Shown here piece by piece: positions 8,950 to 16,847 of a stretch of DNA of 64,000 bases (positions are counted from its first letter, which is position 1; every line of letters begins with the position of its first letter). This DNA comes from an uncultured Clostridia bacterium (lineage in GTDB: Bacteria > Bacillota > Clostridia > Lachnospirales > Cellulosilyticaceae), in contig CAKZUB010000014.1 of the NCBI GenBank assembly GCA_937921505.1, positions 1-64,000 of the forward strand, read 5' to 3'. Made by a program: the position numbers and the translations under genes. The notes under the pieces were generated by a model. That model searched no databases. It was not told where the DNA came from and saw only the letters and a list, made by a program, of their open reading frames with translations.

Positions 8950-9479
8950 TAGAAAGTTTCCCTCTCAAAGTCTTTGTACATAAGACTTGGCTGTATGCCA
9001 GTATTATTTTGGTATTTACCACTCGTGTACAAGTCATATTCTCCTTCTATACTATGATAATAAATTTGACAGATCTCTACATTCGGATAAATAACAATCG
9101 GTTGAATACAAAAAATCTCAAGTGTCCAATATCCAGCAAACCCTATATCCCCAAATCCTGCTGTAACGTGAATAAAAAGACCTAGTCTTCCCGTTGATGA
9201 TCGTCCCTCTAACATAGGAACATATTTATTTGTACTTGTAAATTCATTTGTCCTTCCTAAATATAGCTTATTTGGCTCTAATAATAATCCTTCTTCGGGA
9301 ATTACTATTTGTTTTGTCGGGTTGGGCTTTTTCATATCTAATGTGCTATTTTCATAAATCAATAACTCATTATGTAAGGATAAGTTATAACTATTAGGGT
9401 TTATTCTATTTTTATCAAAAGGCTTAATTATGATTTCTTTATCAATATGCTTTAAAATCTCTTTGCCTGATAGTATCAT
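8949..9479 (-). CDS. dcd: dCTP deaminase
   Basis: The trimeric dCTP deaminase/dUTPase fold is recognisable by EGRSSTGRLGLFIHVTAG and DIGFAGYWTLEI, the motifs that bind nucleotide and carry the catalytic Glu. It would convert dCTP to dUTP (or dUMP in bifunctional members) in pyrimidine deoxynucleotide supply. Start chosen at 9479 (MILSGKEILKHI), with AAGGGA upstream; the earlier ATG at 9512 overlaps the preceding gene and adds a non-family extension. It lies inside an operon with no other nucleotide-metabolism gene. Confidence 0.9.
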   Translation of the reverse strand: MILSGKEILKHIDKEIIIKPFDKNRINPNSYNLSLHNELLIYENSTLDMKKPNPTKQIVIPEEGLLLEPNKLYLGRTNEFTSTNKYVPMLEGRSSTGRLGLFIHVTAGFGDIGFAGYWTLEIFCIQPIVIYPNVEICQIYYHSIEGEYDLYTSGKYQNNTGIQPSLMYKDFERETF

Positions 9480-9501
9480 CTTTATCTTCCCTTCTGTTAC
9501 T

Positions 9502-10128
9502 TTAAGTCTCAATGTTAGTAATAAATTCTATGAGTTCCTCAATTTTTTCAATAGGTGCATGAGTAGCTAGAGCATCTTCAAAAAGTTTATAGGTATATTG
9601 TTCATTCTCTTTAAGCCAAATCAAAGACTTCTTAGGCCCCATATACCATAAACCTCTTATCTCAAAATATATTTCCAAACTATCTACCAATAGCCAATGA
9701 TATCTAAAATTACCTTCAACATCTCCTTTTCTTGCTCTATTTACCATCTTTTTTAACCAACTTTTCTGGAAATCTATCTGTTCTATACTTAACTTTTTTA
9801 CCCCATCATTAAAAATCTTATCAATATCTTCTAATAATTTACAACATAGTTTTCTTTCATCTAAAATAATTTTCCCACCATTGATATGAAGTAATGCTTC
9901 CTGTTGTTCCATCATCTTAGTTGGATATATCCAAGCATCAAGCTGCCTTGTATCAATTACACTAGTATCATTTTTTCTATCATCAACCCTATCACTAAAG
10001 CATACAATATCTATATCACTTTCATTTGTATAAGTCCCATCTGCAAAAGATCCATATAATATTATAGCGTGACAATAGTATTTGCTCTTTAAATAGTCTT
10101 TAATACTATCCATTATATCTTTTCTCAT
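9502..10128 (-). CDS. Nucleotidyltransferase-domain protein
   Basis: The N-terminus carries the minimal nucleotidyltransferase signature GSFADGTYTNESDID, where the two Asp residues bind metal. The remaining 150 residues are helical (KSWLKKMVNRARKGDVEGNF), resembling aminoglycoside/kanamycin nucleotidyltransferase-like or DUF4037 proteins. Substrate is unknown. The ATG overlaps the stop of the upstream acetyltransferase by four bases (ATGA). A resistance role is possible but not supported by specific residues. Confidence 0.75.
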   Translation of the reverse strand: MRKDIMDSIKDYLKSKYYCHAIILYGSFADGTYTNESDIDIVCFSDRVDDRKNDTSVIDTRQLDAWIYPTKMMEQQEALLHINGGKIILDERKLCCKLLEDIDKIFNDGVKKLSIEQIDFQKSWLKKMVNRARKGDVEGNFRYHWLLVDSLEIYFEIRGLWYMGPKKSLIWLKENEQYTYKLFEDALATHAPIEKIEELIEFITNIET

Positions 10129-10667
10129 AAACCAGTCTTTTCTTCATACTCTCTTTTTAGTAGTCCCATTACGATCTCATCATGATATTTCCCATCTCTA
10201 TATATTTCTTCTCTAAGAACGCCTTCAGTTTTAAAGCCACACTTTTCATAACATTTTATAGCTCTTTCATTAAATGAATAGACATTTAATTTTATTTTAT
10301 TAATATTCATCTGCTCAAAAATAAATTTAATAAGTACCCTCACCGTATCTGTTCCATATCCTTTATTCCAATACTCTTTATTTCCAATAAATATACCAAT
10401 GACTACCTTACTATTTTTCCAATCTACTTCATTTATTCCACATCCTCCAAGATATACGCTATCTTTTAATGTTTCTATAGCAAAGCTATAAGTATCGCTG
10501 AGTGCTGTATTAGCTTCATACCATTTCTCCTCATCTTCTCTTGTATAGATATAGGGTATTCCTGGTGAAGTATTTTTCTTAACCTCTTCATCATTAATAT
10601 ACTTTACTACTATATCAATATCCTCTTTTTTATAGGCTCTTAACCTTACGAGCGTTCCTTCATACAT
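10125..10667 (-). CDS. RimJ/RimL-type GNAT acetyltransferase
   Basis: This 180-residue protein opens with GTLVRLRAYKKEDID, and has GYGTDTVRVLIKFIFEQMN (acetyl-CoA loop) and a typical NERAIKCYEKCGFKTEGVLREE segment, the pattern of RimJ/RimL acetyltransferases. GGAGG lies seven bases before the ATG. It is the first gene of a tightly packed operon with the nucleotidyltransferase, dcd, ecsC and a second GNAT. Two copies of a dispersed repeat lie immediately upstream and may be part of its 5' leader. Confidence 0.85.
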   Translation of the reverse strand: MYEGTLVRLRAYKKEDIDIVVKYINDEEVKKNTSPGIPYIYTREDEEKWYEANTALSDTYSFAIETLKDSVYLGGCGINEVDWKNSKVVIGIFIGNKEYWNKGYGTDTVRVLIKFIFEQMNINKIKLNVYSFNERAIKCYEKCGFKTEGVLREEIYRDGKYHDEIVMGLLKREYEEKTGL

Positions 10668-10696
10668 AGCATTTCCTCCTATTTTCGTTTTTTACA

Positions 10697-10751
10697 CCCC
10701 TGCATATCACAAGCTTTGCTTGTGATACTGCCATAACTGAAAAGTTGAAAG
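10697..10751 (+). repeat. Dispersed REP-like repeat, copy B
   Basis: It contains ATCACAAGC-TTT-GCTTGTGAT, a perfect 9-bp palindrome, then ACTGCCATAACTGAAAAG. It is the best-preserved copy and lies 30 bp upstream of the acetyltransferase start. A GTTGAAAG/CTTTCAAC hairpin (10745-10767) separates it from copy C. Confidence 0.75.
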
Positions 10752-10773
10752 TGTTTTTCTTTCAACCTTATAC

Positions 10774-10807
10774 CCATTGCATATCTCAAGCTTTGCTTGT
10801 GATAACT
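10774..10807 (+). repeat. Dispersed REP-like repeat, copy C (partial)
   Basis: CCCATTGCATATCTCAAGC, TTTGCTTGTGATAA repeats the first 34 bases of copy B in the same orientation; the ACTGCCATAA tail is missing. Confidence 0.65.
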
Positions 10808-10860
10808 TATTGTCTTGTATCTAAGCTGTATTTATTTTATGAATTATTCTATCATTTTAT

Positions 10861-11181
10861 ATTAAAACAATCTAGTATAAATTTAAACTAAAAAATAGAG
10901 CTATCCTTCTGAACACCTTGAAATCCTTTTAAGGTCAAGATCAGAGAGATATCTCTATTCTTTGTCTATTTCTTATCTATTCTCTTACTGCCCTACTCCC
11001 TCTGCTGCAAAATATCCTCTTGTCTTATTAGCAATCCTAACCAGCGCTCATATAAATCTAGATACTCAGTAGCATAGCTAGGGGTGTGGGGAGAGTTTTT
11101 GGGGCGACTCGGGTTTGGCTGTGGGTAGGCGGGAGCCACAAAAACTCTCCCCACACTCCCAGCGGCCCTAATATTAATACC
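10861..11181. repeat. Left copy of a ~320-bp structured direct repeat flanking mazEF
   Basis: From ATTAAAAC at 10861 to ATATTAATACC at 11181 the sequence is close to identical to 11884-12201. It contains AATAGAGCTATC/GATATCTCTATT around an inner ACCTTGAAA/TTTTAAGGT stem, and a long GC-rich hairpin whose arms are CTAGGGGTGTGGGGAGAG (from 11078) and CTCTCCCCACA (to about 11155). No convincing protein is encoded: a 78-codon minus-strand ORF (10993-11229) is broken in the other copy. It could be a MITE-like element or a structured RNA gene. Confidence 0.8.
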
Positions 11182-11222
11182 CCTACCGCCCTTTAGATAA
11201 GATACTTTTTTTGTATAAATTA

Positions 11223-11251
11223 TCGACAAATGTATATACTTCGTATATACT
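11223..11251 (+). promoter_or_regulatory. mazEF promoter with palindromic operator
   Basis: TCGACA (11223-11228) and TATACT (11246-11251) are 17 bp apart. Two copies of the self-complementary octamer GTATATAC (11232-11239 and 11243-11250), spaced by TTC, overlap the spacer and -10. This is a good candidate site for autoregulation by the MazE-like antitoxin. Confidence 0.6.
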
Positions 11252-11275
11252 ATATATTATAAAGGAGTGATCGTT

Positions 11276-11518
11276 ATGTATACAACCATCCAAAAATGGG
11301 GAAATAGCAGTGCTATAAGAATCCCTAAAGTTATTTTAGAAACAGTATCTATTAAAGAAAATGATGCAGTAGAAATCATCACTACAGATGATACTATTAC
11401 AATCCGCAAAACGACTAAAAAATATAAAAGTCTAGACGAACTTTTCAAAAACTACAACGGCACTTATACTTGTGAAGAAATGACTACGGGTTCCATTGTT
11501 GGAAAAGAGGTATTTTGA
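11276..11518 (+). CDS. mazE: MazE-like AbrB-fold antitoxin
   Basis: The 80-residue protein begins MYTTIQKWGNSSAIRIPK, the classical MazE/SpoVT-AbrB swapped-hairpin DNA-binding motif, and ends with a short acidic/aromatic tail that would wrap the toxin. It should neutralise the downstream MazF and repress the promoter through the GTATATAC palindromes. The ATG at 11276 is preferred over the GTG at 11267 because the GTG is part of the AAAGGAGTG ribosome site. The stop overlaps the toxin ATG (TGATG). The module sits between two direct repeats. Confidence 0.9.
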   Translation: MYTTIQKWGNSSAIRIPKVILETVSIKENDAVEIITTDDTITIRKTTKKYKSLDELFKNYNGTYTCEEMTTGSIVGKEVF

Positions 11519-11850
11519 TGTCCTATAAACCACTTCAAGGTGATATTGTTACTATGGATTTTAATCCTCAAGCAGGCCACGAACAGGCTGGTCGCAGACC
11601 AGCCCTTATTGTGAGTAATTCTAGCTATAATAAGTATACTCAGATGGCTATTGTATGTCCAATAACAAATACTGATAATTCATTTCCTTTACATGTAGCA
11701 CTTGATACTAGAACCCATACCACCGGTGTCGTACTATGTGAACATGTCAAAACACTTGATCTAAATGCTAGAAATGCTTCTTTTAAAGAACAGCTTCCTA
11801 CTGATCTATTATCTGAAGTTTTAGAACGTATACAGCTTTCCATTTCATGA
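11518..11850 (+). CDS. mazF: MazF/PemK-type endoribonuclease toxin
   Basis: This 110-residue protein has the MazF pattern: PLQGDIVTMDFNPQAGHEQ, GRRPALIVSN, and the conserved VCPITNT. MazF toxins cleave mRNA at short sequence motifs when the antitoxin is degraded. Translation is coupled to mazE by a one-base overlap. Conserved catalytic-face residues (Arg in GRRPAL, Thr in ITNT) are present, so it is likely active. Target specificity cannot be predicted here. Confidence 0.92.
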   Translation: MSYKPLQGDIVTMDFNPQAGHEQAGRRPALIVSNSSYNKYTQMAIVCPITNTDNSFPLHVALDTRTHTTGVVLCEHVKTLDLNARNASFKEQLPTDLLSEVLERIQLSIS

Positions 11851-11883
11851 TTAGCACCCAAAAACTACAGTTTTCGAAATCCT

Positions 11884-12201
11884 ATTAAAACTTTCATTTA
11901 TAAATTTAAACTAAAAAATAGAGCTATCCTTCTGAACACCTTGAAATCCTTTTAAGGTCACGATCAGAGAGATAGCTCTATTCTTTGTCTATTTCTTATT
12001 TCTTATCTATTTTCTTACAGCCCTACTCCCTCTGCTGTAAAATATCCTCTTGTCTTATTAGCAATCCTAACATAAATCTAAATATCTAGTAGAATAGCTA
12101 GGGGTGTGGGGAGAGTTTTTGGGGCGACTCGGGTTTGGCTATGGGTAGGCGGGAACCACAAAAACTCTCCCCACACCCCTAGTGGCCCTAATATTAATAC
12201 C
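11884..12201. repeat. Right copy of the ~320-bp structured direct repeat flanking mazEF
   Basis: It is the same unit and orientation as 10861-11181. Its GC-rich hairpin is a perfect 23-bp inverted repeat: 12098-12120 against 12160-12182, with a 39-nt GC-rich loop containing GACTCGGG and GGCGGGAACC. The AATAGAGCTATC/GATAGCTCTATT hairpin is also perfect. Differences from the left copy in the hairpins mostly restore pairing here. Its end touches the stop codon of the next gene. Confidence 0.8.
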
Positions 12202-13841
12202 TATTCCCCTTTAGTCGCCTTATAAAACTTATGTCCCCCTGATAAATTATAGACCTCTTTAAAGCCTTCATTGATTAGTATATTTTGGGCGGCATTACCT
12301 GTAACCCCTTTATTACAATAGGTAATGGTCGGCACATCCTTATCTAATCTTTTAGCTTCTTCTCTTAACTTACTATGAGGCATACTTACTGCTGTATCTA
12401 CGTGAGACTCTTCATATTGTTTACTCACTCTTGCATCAATGATCTGTACTGTTTCACCTTGACTAATACGGGCGCCCACTTCTTTAGCTGTCATAATAGC
12501 TCTTCCTTTATTTAACGCATTATCAAGTATCATTCCTGTATAATGCACTGGGTCTTTAGTCGTTGAAAAAGGGGGTGCATAAGCTAAGTCTAAGTGAAAA
12601 AGTTCATCTACCTTTGCGCCATAAGTAATGAGTGTTGCAAAAACATCTATGCGCTTATCCACACCCTCATAGCCTACAATTTGCACACCTAGTATTTTTT
12701 CTGTATTTCTATCTGCAATAGCCTTAATGACCATTTCTTTTCCCTGGAAATAAGAGGGTTTATCTGGTTTAATATTATGGCATATTACTGTATCATAACC
12801 TTCTCTTATGGCTTCTCTTTCAGTAAGTCCAGTGTTGGCAACAGTGAGATCAAACAATTTAAAAATGCCTGTGCTTAAATTGCCTCTGTAGCTTAATGAC
12901 CCTCCTGTTAGAGCATCTCCAGCAATTCTACCTGTCTTATTAGCAGTTGAACCAAGCGGCCTATAAACTGGCTTTCCTGTAATAGCAGAAAAAGTTTCAA
13001 TGCAGTCTCCACAAGCATAAATATCTTTTACATTTGTTTGCATCTGATGATCCACTTGAATAGCTCCAGTTTCTCCAAGTGCAATACCTGCTTCTTTTGC
13101 TAAGGTAACATTTGGTCTTACCCCTGCCGCTATAATTACCATATCACTTGTTACTTCTGTACCGTCTTGTAAAATAACACTCTTCTCACTTATTGTAGTA
13201 ATGCTATTATTTTTTAAGATCGTTATGTTCTTCTTAATCAAAGCATTCTCTAGAAAAGCTGCCATATCTTCGTCAAGATTTGGCGTTATTTTGCTATCCT
13301 TTTCGATGATGGTCACATTGATTCCCTCAGCCATAAGGTTTTCAAGCATCTCAAATCCAATAAATCCAGTTCCTGCAATAAGTGCATGTTTAGGCTTTTG
13401 CTTTTCAATAAAATTTCTAATACTTCTTGCACTTTGGATATTTCGGAGGAAAAATACATGTTGGTTCCCTATAGCATTAACATGAGGCACAAAAGGCGTC
13501 GCCCCTGTAGCTATAACTAATTTGTCATATTGATCTTCAAACACTTCTTGTGTTTGTAAGTTTTTAACTGTAATCTGCTTATCCTTAGTATTGATCTTTT
13601 GTACTTCATGACTGGTATGAATATCTATATTATATTTCTTTTTAAAAAATGCCGGATCTCTTGGTGTGAGTTCTCCTATATCTTCTATCTCACCACCAAT
13701 ATAATACGGCAGTCCACAACCAGAGTAAGATATATCCTGATCTTTTTCATAAACAACTATCTGGGTCTTATCATCATTTCTTCTGGCCTTTGCAGCCGCT
13801 GAAGTCCCAGCAGCTACTGCTCCTATTACGAGTATTCTCAT
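12201..13841 (-). CDS. CoA-disulfide reductase with C-terminal rhodanese domain
   Basis: An FAD-binding Rossmann start (ILVIGAVAAGTSAAAKARR) is followed by SYSGCGLPYYIGG with the redox Cys at residue 42, an NAD(P)H domain (ALIAGTGFIGFEMLENL) and the dimerisation region. Residues from about 450 form a rhodanese domain (VQIIDARV, TYCNKGVTGN with its active Cys). This is the CoADR-RHD architecture, which reduces CoA disulfide, persulfide or polysulfide. It is the third gene of an ArsR-metallophosphoesterase-CoADR operon, so control by arsenic and a thiol-repair role during arsenic stress are inferred. GGGAGG precedes the ATG. Confidence 0.9.
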   Translation of the reverse strand: MRILVIGAVAAGTSAAAKARRNDDKTQIVVYEKDQDISYSGCGLPYYIGGEIEDIGELTPRDPAFFKKKYNIDIHTSHEVQKINTKDKQITVKNLQTQEVFEDQYDKLVIATGATPFVPHVNAIGNQHVFFLRNIQSARSIRNFIEKQKPKHALIAGTGFIGFEMLENLMAEGINVTIIEKDSKITPNLDEDMAAFLENALIKKNITILKNNSITTISEKSVILQDGTEVTSDMVIIAAGVRPNVTLAKEAGIALGETGAIQVDHQMQTNVKDIYACGDCIETFSAITGKPVYRPLGSTANKTGRIAGDALTGGSLSYRGNLSTGIFKLFDLTVANTGLTEREAIREGYDTVICHNIKPDKPSYFQGKEMVIKAIADRNTEKILGVQIVGYEGVDKRIDVFATLITYGAKVDELFHLDLAYAPPFSTTKDPVHYTGMILDNALNKGRAIMTAKEVGARISQGETVQIIDARVSKQYEESHVDTAVSMPHSKLREEAKRLDKDVPTITYCNKGVTGNAAQNILINEGFKEVYNLSGGHKFYKATKGE

Positions 13842-13861
13842 CTTATAACCTCCCTTAATAT

Positions 13862-14578
13862 TTAAAGTCCCTTCTTTAACATTGGTATCAACTCATGTGA
13901 TATCATCCGGTTTTCTTTAATTGTATTTATTATACTTTCTGTATTATAGCTTACTTTAACAATTTCATTCTTAACATTATAATCTTCTATGGTCACAATA
14001 ACATATGTAGCCCGTGGGTCTCCATGTTTAGGTTTTCCTACTGATCCTGAATTGATAAAATGCTTGTTATTAATACTGCGATAATACGGTACATGCGTAT
14101 GTCCACAGATGATAATATCTTCATCTATTTCTCCCGCAAGCTCAGTTAGTTTCTCTATGTCTTCATATAAATATTCTCCTATAGCTCTTGGGCTTCCGTG
14201 AACAACAAGTGCTGTAAAATACCCACTGCTTATTCTAAGCTGCTTGGGAAGAGTTCTTAGATAGGCTCTATTCTCATGCGTGATCATCCAGTTAGTAAAA
14301 GCTGCAGAAGCACTTTTTTGTACTTCTACATTAGTCATAGGGTGGATCTTCTCATCTGATACAGCCTCAGCTCCTGCAATCGCACGATCATGATTCCCCT
14401 GTACAACGAGTATTCTATTCTCTTTTATCAACTCAATAACTTCATTAGGAAAAGGCAGATAGCCTACTAAATCTCCTGTTGAAACTACAAAATCAACTTT
14501 CTTACTTTTAATATTCTCTAAAACACTCTCTAGTGCAAAAATATTACTATGCACATCTCCTATCACGGCAAATCGCAT
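13862..14578 (-). CDS. YfcE/MJ0936-type metallophosphoesterase (copy 1)
   Basis: Metal-binding motifs of calcineurin-like phosphoesterases are all visible: GDVHSN, STGDLVGY, GNHDRA, VHGSPR and GHTHVP. It would hydrolyse a phosphomonoester or phosphodiester; the substrate is unknown. Start set at 14578 (MRFAVIGDVHSN) after AAAGGAGACGTT; the ATG at 14599 is upstream of that ribosome site. It lies between an ArsR repressor and CoA-disulfide reductase. A second homologue lies at 17869-18618, again in an arsenic/phosphate context. Confidence 0.88.
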   Translation of the reverse strand: MRFAVIGDVHSNIFALESVLENIKSKKVDFVVSTGDLVGYLPFPNEVIELIKENRILVVQGNHDRAIAGAEAVSDEKIHPMTNVEVQKSASAAFTNWMITHENRAYLRTLPKQLRISSGYFTALVVHGSPRAIGEYLYEDIEKLTELAGEIDEDIIICGHTHVPYYRSINNKHFINSGSVGKPKHGDPRATYVIVTIEDYNVKNEIVKVSYNTESIINTIKENRMISHELIPMLKKGL

Positions 14579-14645
14579 AACGTCTCCTTTCTTTAACATC
14601 CATCCATGCAGCTACATCATCTTCCTCACAATAAGCCACTCCTTT

Positions 14646-14969
14646 TTATTTGCATTCGCACTTAGACTTATCTCTACAAATACACTCATCTGTATCCGTT
14701 ACCAAATTCATTAAAAATAATATCAGTTTATCGCAATGGGTACGGTTCAAAGAATAATGGCTCCACAATCCTTCTTTTCTGCAGCTTACAAGTCCACACT
14801 CCATAAGTACCTTCATATGATGTGAAAGAGTAGGCTGTGTAAAATCAAACTCTTCCAAAATATTACAAGCACACTTTTCTCCACAAGACAATATATCAAT
14901 AATCTTTAATCTATTGGGATCAGCTAATGCCTTAATCATTTTAGCATTTTCCTCATAGCTCATCTTCAT
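14646..14969 (-). CDS. arsR: ArsR/SmtB-type arsenic-responsive repressor (copy 1)
   Basis: A winged-helix protein with SCGEKCACNILEEFDFTQPTL: the ArsR metal-site helix with Cys-x-Cys before the recognition helix (TQPTLSHHMKVL). The C-terminal tail is also Cys-rich (ECICRDKSKCECK). It should release DNA when As(III) binds the cysteines. ATG at 14969 follows AGAGGTGA. It heads an operon with the metallophosphoesterase and CoA-disulfide reductase, and its own promoter carries an ATCTAT-AAT-ATAGAT palindrome. Confidence 0.92.
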   Translation of the reverse strand: MKMSYEENAKMIKALADPNRLKIIDILSCGEKCACNILEEFDFTQPTLSHHMKVLMECGLVSCRKEGLWSHYSLNRTHCDKLILFLMNLVTDTDECICRDKSKCECK

Positions 14970-14998
14970 TCTGTCACCTCTTATATAGATATTCATCT

Positions 14999-15033
14999 AT
15001 CTATAATATAGATTATCTTCTATGTATTGTCAA
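14999..15033 (-). promoter_or_regulatory. arsR promoter and operator (CoADR operon)
   Basis: On the minus strand TTGACA (15033-15028) and TATATT (15010-15005) are 17 bp apart. The palindrome ATCTAT-AAT-ATAGAT (14999-15013) covers the -10, consistent with ArsR autorepression. Confidence 0.7.
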
Positions 15034-15138
15034 CATATCCTTATATACTTTATATAAAATGTTACAATACACCTATTATCTTCTGCTTATAGTTATATTA
15101 TACATTTATACTCTATAGGTAAATAACGTTTTATTGCT

Positions 15139-15176
15139 AAAAAATAAGGTGATTAGGTATTGTCCCTTCCACCTTA
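15139..15176 (-). terminator. Terminator of the pst1 operon
   Basis: On the minus strand TAAGGTG (15176-15170) pairs with CACCTTA (15151-15145), followed by a run of six T. It lies just after the pstB1 stop. Confidence 0.7.
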
Positions 15177-15180
15177 CATT

Positions 15181-15939
15181 TTATCCAAAACGTCCTGTTA
15201 TATAATCCTCTGTTTTTTTGTGCGTTGAATGATTAAATATTTTTTGAGTTTCATCATACTCAATAAGCTCTCCTGATAGAAAAAACGCTGTTTTATCTGA
15301 TATTCTAGCTGCCTGTTGCATATTATGAGTTACTATTACAATCGTATAATCTTTTTTAAGTTCTGTAACTAAATCTTCTATCTTTAATGTTGAGATAGGA
15401 TCAAGTGCCGATGTAGGCTCATCCATCAAAAGTACCTCTGGTTGTATTGAAAGTGCTCTTGCAATACAAATACGCTGTTGTTGTCCTCCTGAAAAACTTA
15501 ATGCATTTCTTTTAATACGATCACTTACTTCATCCCAGATACATGCTTGACGCAAACTTTTCTCTACAATTTCATCTAAGGCAACCTTACTTTTAACACC
15601 TTGTATTCTTGGCCCATAGGCAATATTATCATAGACGCTCATTGGAAATGGATTAGGCTTTTGAAAAACCATCCCTATTCTAGAACGCAGGCTCATAACA
15701 TCAAAATCTTTATAAATATTTTTATCCTCTAGCAAAATACTACCTTCTATTTTTATATCTTCAATGAGATCATTCATGCGATTTAATGTCCTTAAAAAAG
15801 TAGATTTACCACATCCTGAAGGACCGATAAAAGCAGTAATTTCCTTTTCATGTATCGTCATATTAATATTTTTGAGCGCATGTAGTTCTCCATAAAAAAA
15901 ATCCAGATTGTCAACTTTGAATTTTATAGTATTTTTCAT
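15181..15939 (-). CDS. pstB: Phosphate ABC transporter ATPase PstB (system 1)
   Basis: Walker [13 protein letters not shown], signature [15 protein letters not shown], Walker [14 protein letters not shown] and the H-loop [14 protein letters not shown] are all intact, and the phosphate-type ending [10 protein letters not shown] is present. It energises PstAC for high-affinity phosphate import. ATG at 15939 with AAGGTGAGG upstream; a GTG nine bases earlier is part of that site. It is the last gene of the pstS1-mcp-phosphoesterase-pstC1-pstA1-pstB1 run. Confidence 0.95.
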   Translation of the reverse strand: MKNTIKFKVDNLDFFYGELHALKNINMTIHEKEITAFIGPSGCGKSTFLRTLNRMNDLIEDIKIEGSILLEDKNIYKDFDVMSLRSRIGMVFQKPNPFPMSVYDNIAYGPRIQGVKSKVALDEIVEKSLRQACIWDEVSDRIKRNALSFSGGQQQRICIARALSIQPEVLLMDEPTSALDPISTLKIEDLVTELKKDYTIVIVTHNMQQAARISDKTAFFLSGELIEYDETQKIFNHSTHKKTEDYITGRFG

Positions 15940-15971
15940 AATCCTCACCTTATATCGTATAGTTTATCTAG

Positions 15972-16847
15972 CTACTCCTCTGATCTTACTTGATATTTGT
16001 TTCTTAAAAAGATGGCTAGCGCATTACTTGTTAAAAGCAGCACCAATAGCACAATAATAGCCGCTGCAGAAATACTTCTAAAATCCGCCTGTGGTCTTCC
16101 TGCCCACATATAAATTTGTATAGGAAGCACTATGAATGAATCCATAGGTCCTTTTGGCAACGTAGAGATATAACTAAATGCACCAACCATTAAAAGTGGG
16201 GCTGTCTCTCCAAGAGCCCTTGAAGTAGCAAAAATAATACCAGTTAACATCCCTGGAAAGGCGGTAGGAATTACAATGTTCCGAACGGTCTGCCACTTGG
16301 TTGCACCTAAGGCATAAGACCCGGCTTTGATCGCGTCTGAAACAGTTTTTATAGCCTCTTGAGATGCTACAATAATAATAGGCAAAATGAGCAGTGACAT
16401 TGTAAGTGCACCAGATAAAATACTTCTCCCAAGTCCTAAAGTACGTACAAATATTGTGAGTCCAAGCATACCATAAATAATAGATGGAATCCCAGCTAGA
16501 TTAGCTATATTAATAACGATTAATTTTTTAAACCAGTTATTTGGGGCATACTCCTCCAAATAAATGGCTGCACCAATACCTAAAGGTATAGAAAACACTG
16601 CCGTAAGCGTTACAATCCACATACTCCCATACAGAGCTGGCTTTATACCAGATTGATCTGGAAACCTAGAAGGAAAGTTCTCAAAAAACGACTTACTAAG
16701 CCATCCAAAGCCATTTTTTGATATATCATAAACCAGAACAAAAAGAACAGCAATTCCTGCAATAGTACTCAAAAAGAAAAGACCATGCGCAAGATTATTT
16801 ATTCTTTTCCTTCTTTTCATTACTCTCTCACTATTTTGGATCATCAT
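15972..16847 (-). CDS. pstA: Phosphate ABC permease PstA (system 1)
   Basis: Six transmembrane segments with the PstA landmarks: YLEEYAPNNWFKK, NLAGIPSIIYGMLGL and the EAA loop (SYALGATKWQTVRNIVIPTA). It forms the membrane channel with PstC. Its ATG overlaps the pstC1 stop by four bases (ATGA). A paralogue from system 2 lies at 25619-26521. Confidence 0.95.
   Translation of the reverse strand: MMIQNSERVMKRRKRINNLAHGLFFLSTIAGIAVLFVLVYDISKNGFGWLSKSFFENFPSRFPDQSGIKPALYGSMWIVTLTAVFSIPLGIGAAIYLEEYAPNNWFKKLIVINIANLAGIPSIIYGMLGLTIFVRTLGLGRSILSGALTMSLLILPIIIVASQEAIKTVSDAIKAGSYALGATKWQTVRNIVIPTAFPGMLTGIIFATSRALGETAPLLMVGAFSYISTLPKGPMDSFIVLPIQIYMWAGRPQADFRSISAAAIIVLLVLLLTSNALAIFLRNKYQVRSEE

Noticed and set aside
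10993..11229. 78-codon minus-strand ORF within the left structured repeat
   Set aside because: The frame is broken in the other copy by small deletions, has no good ribosome site, and the region is explained by long hairpins.
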